Below, one piece after another: positions 5,126 through 11,152 of a DNA stretch of 11,152 bases. The stretch comes from an uncultured Saprospiraceae bacterium (GTDB taxonomy: Bacteria > Bacteroidota > Bacteroidia > Chitinophagales > Saprospiraceae). A program made the position numbers and the translations under genes. The notes under the pieces are model-generated. The model did not search any database. It had not been told where the DNA came from and worked only from the letters and a program-made list of their open reading frames with translations. The DNA is taken from NCBI GenBank assembly GCA_937959375.1, contig CALGLS010000455.1:1-11152 (forward strand), written 5' to 3'. Positions within the stretch are counted from its first letter, which is position 1, and each line of letters begins with the position of its first letter.

Positions 5126-7837
5126 ATGGAAAATACAGATATCAGTAATACTGATCAACCGTTGCCTGAAGATCGCACTGCAAAGCATCGCAAATTGGCT
5201 AAATGGATGTGGATATTGGCTATTCTAGGTATACTAGGCATCGTCGGTATGTTTGTATTCTTCTCTTTTCAAGACCTACCTACATTTGAGGAATTAGAAA
5301 ACCCAAATAGTAATCTTGCTTCTGAGGTGTTTGATGATAAGGGTAAAGTTTTAGGCCGTTATTATGTCGAAAATAGAATACCAGTTTCTTACGAAGAACT
5401 CTCACCATATTTAGTCCAAGCTCTAGTTTCAACGGAAGACGAACGTTACTACGATCACTGTGGTATTGATGGTGAAGCATTGGCTCGTGTTTTAACAAAA
5501 ACGCTATTGCTTAATAATAAAAGTGCGGGTGGTGCGAGTACCATTACTCAGCAGCTTGCAAAAATGTTGTTTACCAAACAGCCAGGCTCTGGTTTAGGAC
5601 GTGTGATTCAGAAATTTAAAGAATGGATTATTGCAGTTAAACTGGAACGTAGTTACACCAAAGAAGAAATTCTTGCGATGTATCTCAACAAGTTTAGTTT
5701 CCTCTACGATGCCTACGGTATCAAAGCAGCCTCTGAGGTTTATTTTGCAAAAGGACAAGACTCTTTGAAAATAGAAGAAGCAGCGACTTTGATCGGCATG
5801 CTTAAAAACCCATCCTTGTTTAATCCGATTCGCCGTCCAGACACAACTTTCCATCGAAGAATGGTGGTCTTCAAACAAATGCAGAAGAGTAACATTATCA
5901 CCCAAGAGCAATATGATTCTTTACGAATGTTGCCAATGGATTTGACAAGTTTCAATCGACAAACACATACCGATGGATTAGCGCCTTATTTCCGAATGAA
6001 ATTAGGGGAAGGGATCAAAGAGATTCTGGGAAGAGAGGAAAACAGAAAACCTGATGGAACTAAATACGACATCTATCGAGATGGATTAAAAATCTATACG
6101 ACATTGAACACAACCATGCAAGAGTATGCGGAAGAAGCCATGGAGGAACATATGTCAAGTTTACAGAAAAAATTCTGGAAACACTGGAAAGGAAAGGATC
6201 CTTGGACTTACGAAGATCCAGAAAAATTAGAAGAAGAACCTGAAGCAATTGAAGCATTGAACAGTGCGCGAAAGCGAACAATGGAACGCTATATTTCGAA
6301 CACGGATCGTTATGGTCGCTTGCGCGAAAAACATTTGGGACCTATACTGAAAGAAGTAGGAGCAACAGTGGATAACTATGCGATTCGTGATGTTGATATT
6401 CGAAGAATGATGAACGAGGATAAAGACAAAGGAAGTTTAGCTAAACTAGTTTCTAAAAAATATGTTGGACCCAAATTAGCTGCAAAATATCGTAAGATAT
6501 TGAAGGGCGACAAATGGCGTACTTTAAAAATTGAATATCGTAAGTTCAAAAAAATAGTAGAAAAGAATTTCAATGCAGACGTAAAAATGAAAGTCTTTGC
6601 TTACAACGATAAAATGGAAGCGGACACCGTTATGAGTCCACTAGATTCGATCAAATATCACAGTATGTTTTTGCAGTTAGGATCTATTGCTGTTGATCCA
6701 AAGACTGGTCACGTAAAAGCATGGGTAGGGGGAATCAACCACAAGTATTTTCAATACGATCACGTAACTTCTGATCGTCAAGTTGGGTCTACATTCAAAC
6801 CATTTATTTACTCAACAGTAATTGCACATCAGGGCGTTTCACCTTGTATGACTGTTTTTGATTTGCCATACACCATTCACGAAAGTGAAGGGAATTTTGG
6901 TTTATTGGATGATTGGACACCTGCAAATGCAAATGGTGAGTACTCAGGTCAGCCGTATACGTTATTCAAAGGATTGATGCATTCTAAAAATACAGTTTCC
7001 ACTTATTTGATGAAGCAATTGGGAGATACAGAATACGTTCGTGGCTTAGTACACAAAATGGGACTGGATAGTTCAGAAGTAAGAAACGGAAGATACCGAG
7101 TTCCTAAACAACCTTCCATCTGTCTCGGAGCTGCCGATCTTTCAGTGATTGATATGACTGGTGCGTATACCACTTTTGCCAACAATGGGATGTACAACAA
7201 ACCTATCTTTATCACAAGAATAGAAGATGGAAACGGCCGATTGATTTACGAAGAAATTCCTGAAGCTCGAGTTGCATTACACCCGAACCCGAACTACGTG
7301 ATGGTAACCATGTTAAATAAAGTAATGACACAAGGTCTGTCTGGTTTTAATAAAATAAAAAGTCAACTCGGTGGAAAAACCGGAACGACCAATGATTACG
7401 TAGATGGGTGGTTTATGGGGCTTTCTCCAGACTTAGTCGTTGGTACTTGGGTAGGGGGAGATGCGAACTGGATTCGTTTTCGTGATTTGAGATTGGGGAT
7501 TGGTGCAAAAATGGCAAGACCGTTTTTCTCCAAGTTTTTACTAAAAATAGAAGCCGATAAAACGGTAGACTATAATCCGGATGCAAGATTTTATGTGCCT
7601 CCTGGGGACCTAGGAATTGTTCTCGATTGTGAAGAGTATCGATATGATAGCGACCTTCGTCCTGACATGTTAGATGAAAATGGAGAGATGCCAGATGTAG
7701 AAGAAGATGAAAGCTTTGGTGACGAAGATTTTGGGGATGAAGACTTTGGAGATGAAGAAGAAACGGACAGCATCCCTACTCCAGATGGAGAAACCGAAGA
7801 AGAAGAGGAAGATGAAGATTTTGGAGACGGGAAATAA
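5126..7837 (+). CDS. mrcA: Class A penicillin-binding protein 1A (glycosyltransferase and transpeptidase)
   Basis: This bifunctional enzyme polymerises lipid II glycan strands and cross-links their peptides, anchored in the inner membrane with both domains in the periplasm. From the ATG at 5126 it has 903 residues: a short cytoplasmic tail, a membrane helix at about 27-48, then the GT51 domain. The GT51 motifs are TEDERYYDHCGID with catalytic E104, GGASTITQQLAKM (135-147) and KLERSYTKEEILAMYLNKF with E174. The transpeptidase domain has STFK (S555, K558), SKN (620-622) and KTGT (751-754). A charged, lysine-rich insertion of about 150 residues (345-500) separates the domains, as in other Bacteroidota PBP1A. 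The tail from about 857 is very acidic and contains three FGDED/E units in tandem plus one later copy. The upstream in-frame ATG at 5069 is rejected because it overlaps the promoter element. No RBS is visible. The symbol is by analogy; ponA is an alternative. Confidence 0.95.
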   Translation: MENTDISNTDQPLPEDRTAKHRKLAKWMWILAILGILGIVGMFVFFSFQDLPTFEELENPNSNLASEVFDDKGKVLGRYYVENRIPVSYEELSPYLVQALVSTEDERYYDHCGIDGEALARVLTKTLLLNNKSAGGASTITQQLAKMLFTKQPGSGLGRVIQKFKEWIIAVKLERSYTKEEILAMYLNKFSFLYDAYGIKAASEVYFAKGQDSLKIEEAATLIGMLKNPSLFNPIRRPDTTFHRRMVVFKQMQKSNIITQEQYDSLRMLPMDLTSFNRQTHTDGLAPYFRMKLGEGIKEILGREENRKPDGTKYDIYRDGLKIYTTLNTTMQEYAEEAMEEHMSSLQKKFWKHWKGKDPWTYEDPEKLEEEPEAIEALNSARKRTMERYISNTDRYGRLREKHLGPILKEVGATVDNYAIRDVDIRRMMNEDKDKGSLAKLVSKKYVGPKLAAKYRKILKGDKWRTLKIEYRKFKKIVEKNFNADVKMKVFAYNDKMEADTVMSPLDSIKYHSMFLQLGSIAVDPKTGHVKAWVGGINHKYFQYDHVTSDRQVGSTFKPFIYSTVIAHQGVSPCMTVFDLPYTIHESEGNFGLLDDWTPANANGEYSGQPYTLFKGLMHSKNTVSTYLMKQLGDTEYVRGLVHKMGLDSSEVRNGRYRVPKQPSICLGAADLSVIDMTGAYTTFANNGMYNKPIFITRIEDGNGRLIYEEIPEARVALHPNPNYVMVTMLNKVMTQGLSGFNKIKSQLGGKTGTTNDYVDGWFMGLSPDLVVGTWVGGDANWIRFRDLRLGIGAKMARPFFSKFLLKIEADKTVDYNPDARFYVPPGDLGIVLDCEEYRYDSDLRPDMLDENGEMPDVEEDESFGDEDFGDEDFGDEEETDSIPTPDGETEEEEEDEDFGDGK
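7715..7759 (+). repeat. Tandem 15-bp repeat coding for FGDED units
   Basis: Three consecutive 15-base units encode FGDED, FGDED and FGDEE in the acidic tail of the PBP. Their third-codon positions differ, so they are not a recent slippage product. A related DEDFGD copy lies near 7812-7829. Such in-frame units can expand or shrink without a frameshift. Confidence 0.75.
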
Positions 7838-7860
7838 TCAGCGGGAGAATGTTGACTCAA

Positions 7861-7918
7861 CTGTGTCTCCGAATATGGCTTCCTTTAGGATTTGAGGTGC
7901 GGGAAGGCAGAGATACAG
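7861..7918. terminator. Imperfect hairpin after the PBP gene
   Basis: CTGTGTCT (7861-7868) can pair with AGATACAG (7911-7918) at seven of eight positions, and an inner GCTTCC pairs with GGAAGGC with one bulge. It begins 23 bases after the PBP stop codon. There is no T-run, so a terminator role is only a guess. Confidence 0.25.
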
Positions 7919-7996
7919 TTCATTGAAGTAAACTCTCAGCGCGGATTAACCTCAACAGAAATTCAATTGATTTACTAAATAAACAAACATCCAATT

Positions 7997-8347
7997 ATGA
8001 AAGCACATGTTGCCAATCTTATTAATGCAGTTGCCTTGATTGTTATGGGACTTTGGGGGTATTTTGCAACTCAATCACCCACCGCTTTTATTCCTGTAGG
8101 TTTTGGAGTTATCTTACTTCTACTTAACGGAGGCGTGAAAAAAGAAAATAAAGTTATCGCTCACATTGCTGTCGTTTTGACCTTACTTGTTTTGGTTGTA
8201 ATGGCTGGCAGACTTTTACCAAAGGCATTAGATGTTGGAGGAATGAAAGTAATTAGAGCCGCAGTGCCAAGTATTACTGGCCTATTAGCTATGGTTGCTT
8301 TTATCAAAAGTTTTATTGATGCTCGTAAAGCTAGACAAGCTGGATAG
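7997..8347 (+). CDS. Small multi-pass membrane protein of unknown function
   Basis: This 116-residue protein is nearly all hydrophobic and shows four likely membrane segments, at about residues 6-24, 30-44, 54-74 and 90-106. The loop after the second segment (GVKKENK) and the C-terminus (DARKARQAG) are positively charged, which places both in the cytoplasm by the positive-inside rule. There is no cleavable signal peptide, cysteine or obvious catalytic residue. Similar short membrane proteins occur in Bacteroidota, and I recognise no named function. The start is preceded by an A-rich stretch without a Shine-Dalgarno sequence. It lies 159 bases after the PBP gene and is closed downstream by the hairpin at 8409-8443, so it is probably transcribed alone or by read-through from the PBP gene. 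Confidence 0.75.
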   Translation: MKAHVANLINAVALIVMGLWGYFATQSPTAFIPVGFGVILLLLNGGVKKENKVIAHIAVVLTLLVLVVMAGRLLPKALDVGGMKVIRAAVPSITGLLAMVAFIKSFIDARKARQAG

Positions 8348-8408
8348 ACCTCTTTTGTGCCAATAGCACTTCTAATTTGTCTTTCGATAAAATAGGTTTC
8401 AACGTATC

Positions 8409-8443
8409 AGACAACTTGTAAAGCTTCGTTTTACAAGTTGTCT
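8409..8443. terminator. Strong 14-bp hairpin, probable terminator
   Basis: AGACAACTTGTAAA (8409-8422) pairs perfectly with TTTACAAGTTGTCT (8430-8443) around the 7-base loop GCTTCGT. It lies between two same-strand genes, 61 bases after the first and 43 before the next. No clear T-run follows, so it may act as a processing or stability element instead of a classical intrinsic terminator. TATGTTTA at 8443-8450, one base off TAnnTTTG, begins at its last base and could be the -7 element of the next gene. Confidence 0.65.
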
Positions 8444-8486
8444 ATGTTTACGAACTAATCCTACTACCAATATTAACAAACACGCT

Positions 8487-10496
8487 ATGTTCAAAAAAAT
8501 TATACTGCTGTCAGTTGCAGTCTTGCTTCTGTTGCAATGCAAACCTGTTGAAGATAAAAAGATAACAGACGTAAATTGGGATCTTACCAATCCAAAATTG
8601 CAACGCATACTCACCTTACAGGACAAGCAAGAGACAGATAGCTTAATTACTTACTTCCGTCACAATGATCCAACCTACCGTTATGGTGCTGCTCTAGCTT
8701 TTGCATCTGTTTTGGATAAAGCCGCAGTGGATAGTTTAATTCCATTACTGAAAGATGAAGTGATGGATGTGCGTATTGCAGCTGCCTATGCACTTGGACA
8801 AATTGGAGATGATAAAGCAGAGTCTGCATTGATCCAAGCTTTCAAACCAGGAGATTCCATTGCTGTATCTGATGCAGTCAGAGGAACAATTCTGGAAGCA
8901 ATCGGAAAAACTGGGTCTCAACAATCCTTATTCAATATAGCAACGATCAGTACTTTTTTACGAGCAGATACCACCTTACTGGAAGGACAAGCCTGGGGAC
9001 TTTACCGTTTCGCATTGCGAGGTAAAGTCGTTCCGGAAGGAACTAGTAGAATGGTTGATTTTATTGCAAGAAGAGGTTATCCCGAAAGTGTACGTCTCAT
9101 CGCTGCTAATTATTTTGCTCGTGCAAAAAATATTAAATTGGATAGTATGGCCACGCTTTCTTTATCCAAAGCTTTGGCGCAAGGTATTAATCCTGACATT
9201 CGCATGGGGATAGCACTGGGCTTGGGACAAAAGAATTCGGGAATCGCGCTAAACGCATTAACCAACCGACTCGCAATAGAAAAAGATTATCGTGTCAAAT
9301 GTAATATTATAAGAGCGCTTGGTCAATTTGATTACAAAAAGGTAGAACCAACAATCACACCTTTACTTGACGATAAGAATTTAAATGTAGCGAAAACGGC
9401 AGCACAGTTTTTTATCAACAATGGAATTGCTAGAGGAGCGAATGCGTATTGGCGAAAAGCTCGTGATACTACTTTACATTGGCAGGTGCAGATGGCACTT
9501 TATAATGCTGCGAACAAATACATGCCTGCTTACTTTGAAGTGACTAAGAGCCAACTCAATAGTGAACTAAAAAACCGTTTAGCAACAGCTAAAAATAGCT
9601 ACGAAAAAGCAGAAATAATACAAGCGCTAGGGCAGTACCCTTGGAATTATAAATTCATAAAAGAACAAGGTTTTGAAGTGAATGATGTGATTGTGCGAAC
9701 AGCGAGTGTACAAGCACTGGCAGCCATTGCAAGTAATCCTGACTTTGTTAAATTTTTTGGAAACGCACGATCAAAGGTGGTGAAGAGAGATTTGAAAGAT
9801 GCCTTCGTCGAAGCTGTTGAAAAAAGTGATGTATCAATGATGGCACTTGCTGCAGAAGTTCTGAGAAAACCAGAATTAGGTTTTATTGACCTAGTTGATT
9901 CACTTGATTTTTTAGTCGAAGCTAAAGCAAAACTTTCTTTGCCAAAGGAGATGGAAACTTGGTTGGAGATCAAACAAACATTGGACTTCTTTAATGGAAA
10001 GGAAAATAGTGAAGACATTAAAGCGAATTACAATCACCCAATCGATTGGGAAATGCACAACGCTTTACCAGAGGGTGTAAGTGCTGAAATCGAAACAGAT
10101 AAAGGATCCATTACCCTTAACTTTTATCCAGACTTAGCGCCAGGGTCGGTTTTGAATTTTATTCAACTAGCTAAAAATGGGTACTATGATGGGAAAAATT
10201 TTCATAGAGTCGTTTCTAATTTTGTAGCACAAGGAGGTTGTTCAAGAGGAGACGGATATGGTGCCTTAGATTACTCTATTCGAACAGAATTACCAATGGC
10301 AAATTATATTAGAGAAGGAGTGGTAGGAATGGCTCGATCAGGATACCATACAGAGTGTACTCAATTTTTTATTACGCACGCTCCGACACCACATTTAGAT
10401 GGAAAATATACTATTTTTGCGCAAGTGACTGATGGAATGAATGTAGTGCATGAACTTGAGCAGGGTGACAGAATTAAGAAAGTGACTGTTCGTTAA
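8487..10496 (+). CDS. Lipoprotein with HEAT-like repeats fused to a cyclophilin peptidyl-prolyl isomerase
   Basis: This 669-residue protein combines a repeat scaffold with a prolyl isomerase that would help fold envelope proteins. It starts with a lipoprotein signal (KK, hydrophobic core, lipobox LLQC, acylated C18), followed by charged residues PVEDKK. This suggests anchoring to a membrane facing the periplasm. Residues about 60-480 are helical HEAT-like repeats; clear ones include DEVMDVRIAAAYALGQIGDDKAE near 90-112, PDIRMGIALGLGQ near 236-248 and YRVKCNIIRALGQF near 268-281. Residues about 531-669 form a cyclophilin domain with FHRVV (R574, equivalent to human CypA R55), FVAQGG (F579, Q582), GMARS, and TQFFIT (Q626, F628). 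H636 replaces the CypA tryptophan that binds cyclosporin, as in other bacterial cyclophilins. The arrangement occurs in Bacteroidota. It ends 57 bases before gcvT. Confidence 0.92.
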   Translation: MFKKIILLSVAVLLLLQCKPVEDKKITDVNWDLTNPKLQRILTLQDKQETDSLITYFRHNDPTYRYGAALAFASVLDKAAVDSLIPLLKDEVMDVRIAAAYALGQIGDDKAESALIQAFKPGDSIAVSDAVRGTILEAIGKTGSQQSLFNIATISTFLRADTTLLEGQAWGLYRFALRGKVVPEGTSRMVDFIARRGYPESVRLIAANYFARAKNIKLDSMATLSLSKALAQGINPDIRMGIALGLGQKNSGIALNALTNRLAIEKDYRVKCNIIRALGQFDYKKVEPTITPLLDDKNLNVAKTAAQFFINNGIARGANAYWRKARDTTLHWQVQMALYNAANKYMPAYFEVTKSQLNSELKNRLATAKNSYEKAEIIQALGQYPWNYKFIKEQGFEVNDVIVRTASVQALAAIASNPDFVKFFGNARSKVVKRDLKDAFVEAVEKSDVSMMALAAEVLRKPELGFIDLVDSLDFLVEAKAKLSLPKEMETWLEIKQTLDFFNGKENSEDIKANYNHPIDWEMHNALPEGVSAEIETDKGSITLNFYPDLAPGSVLNFIQLAKNGYYDGKNFHRVVSNFVAQGGCSRGDGYGALDYSIRTELPMANYIREGVVGMARSGYHTECTQFFITHAPTPHLDGKYTIFAQVTDGMNVVHELEQGDRIKKVTVR

Positions 10497-10553
10497 CCGA
10501 AACGGTCTAAATTTTAAACAACAGCTTAATCAAAAAACGAAAAAATAACTAAG

Positions 10554-11152
10554 ATGAAAAATACTCCTTTGTCAGAAAAGCATATCGAACTTGGAGCACG
10601 AATGGCAGAATTCGCAGGTTATAATATGCCAATCTCTTATACCAATATAAAAGAAGAACATCACTGCGTACGAAATGGTGTAGGAGTTTTTGATGTTTCT
10701 CATATGGGAGAGTTTGTCATCAGAGGAAAACAAGCAGCTGACCTCATCCAAAAAGTAACTTCTAACAACGTTACGAAACTAGAGATCGGTGATGCTCAAT
10801 ATTCTTGTTTGCCCAACCATGATGGTGGAATCGTTGACGACCTATTGGTATACCGCTTAGATGAGAACCAATGCTCGGAAGGTGAACAAGCATTTATGTT
10901 AGTTGTTAATGCATCTAACATCGAAAAAGATTGGAACTGGATCAAACAACATAATGACTTCGACGCTCAGATGATTGACATTTCTGACCGAACAGGACTA
11001 CTCGCCATACAAGGACCAAAAGCAACGGCAGCTTTACAGAAGTTAACAGATGTTGACTTGGCAAGTATGAAGTATTATACTTTTTCAAAAGGAAAATTTG
11101 CAGGTTTAGATAATGTCCTAATTTCAGCAACAGGTTATACCGGGTCAGGTGG
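10554..11152 (+). CDS. gcvT: Glycine cleavage system T protein (aminomethyltransferase), 3' end beyond the window
   Basis: The T protein of the glycine cleavage system transfers the methylene group from the aminomethyl-lipoyl H protein to tetrahydrofolate and releases ammonia, in the cytoplasm. 199 codons are open to the right edge, about half of the usual 360 residues. Family motifs are MAEFAGYNMPISY (17-29), VGVFDVSHMGEF (43-54), GGIVDDLLVYR (91-101, containing the conserved folate-site aspartate pair D95-D96), LLAIQGPKA (149-157) and TGYTGSGG at the end. The ATG at 10554 gives the normal N-terminus (TPLSEKHIELGARM). TAAATTTT at 10508-10515 is one base off the -7 consensus but has no clear -33 partner. 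The 57-base gap to the upstream gene allows co-transcription. Confidence 0.95.
   Translation, partial: MKNTPLSEKHIELGARMAEFAGYNMPISYTNIKEEHHCVRNGVGVFDVSHMGEFVIRGKQAADLIQKVTSNNVTKLEIGDAQYSCLPNHDGGIVDDLLVYRLDENQCSEGEQAFMLVVNASNIEKDWNWIKQHNDFDAQMIDISDRTGLLAIQGPKATAALQKLTDVDLASMKYYTFSKGKFAGLDNVLISATGYTGSG

Noticed and set aside
4779..5188. Two minus-strand open frames with RDRFAERLYS / RDRFAKRP sequences
   Set aside because: The repeated peptide comes from translating the GAGAyCGCTTyGCT repeat units. There is no start context or protein-like composition.
7591..7860. Serine-rich open frame on the minus strand
   Set aside because: It is the antisense of the acidic GAA/GAT-rich tail of the PBP gene.

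Overview
The window looks like chromosomal DNA from a Bacteroidota bacterium. The genes are AT-rich, start codons sit in A-rich stretches without Shine-Dalgarno sequences, and one clear TAnnTTTG-type -7 promoter element is visible. The proteins (short second-type DnaE, class A PBP with a large charged insertion, HEAT-cyclophilin lipoprotein, ABM-aroB pair) resemble Bacteroidota versions. Saprospiria/Chitinophagia-like relatives are plausible, but the sequence does not settle the class.

Layout. 1-2549 (minus): most of a DNA polymerase III alpha subunit (dnaE), running off the left edge. 2550-3051: a divergent intergenic region with a possible structured dnaE leader, a large AT-rich inverted repeat and a CA microsatellite. 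3052-4446 (plus): an ABM-family monooxygenase gene and aroB, probably one operon. 4447-5125: a gene-free stretch dense in repeats, holding two MITE-like elements and several copies of a roughly 20-bp GAGAyCGCTTyGCT unit. 5126-7837 (plus): a bifunctional class A penicillin-binding protein. 7997-8347: a small multi-pass membrane protein. A strong 14-bp hairpin separates it from 8487-10496, a lipoprotein joining HEAT-like repeats to a cyclophilin domain. 10554-11152: the start of gcvT, running off the right edge.

The genes are mostly housekeeping: DNA synthesis or repair, the shikimate pathway, peptidoglycan synthesis, envelope protein folding and one-carbon metabolism. They do not form one pathway. 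I see no defence system, CRISPR array, integrase, transposase, tRNA or rRNA. The unusual content is in the two intergenic regions. There, an element in each region shares the motif TTCCCA-(C/TT)-TAACGTAGGT, placed just inside the left arm of an inverted repeat. This suggests one non-coding repeat or RNA family present at least twice, and it is the best candidate here for something undescribed.
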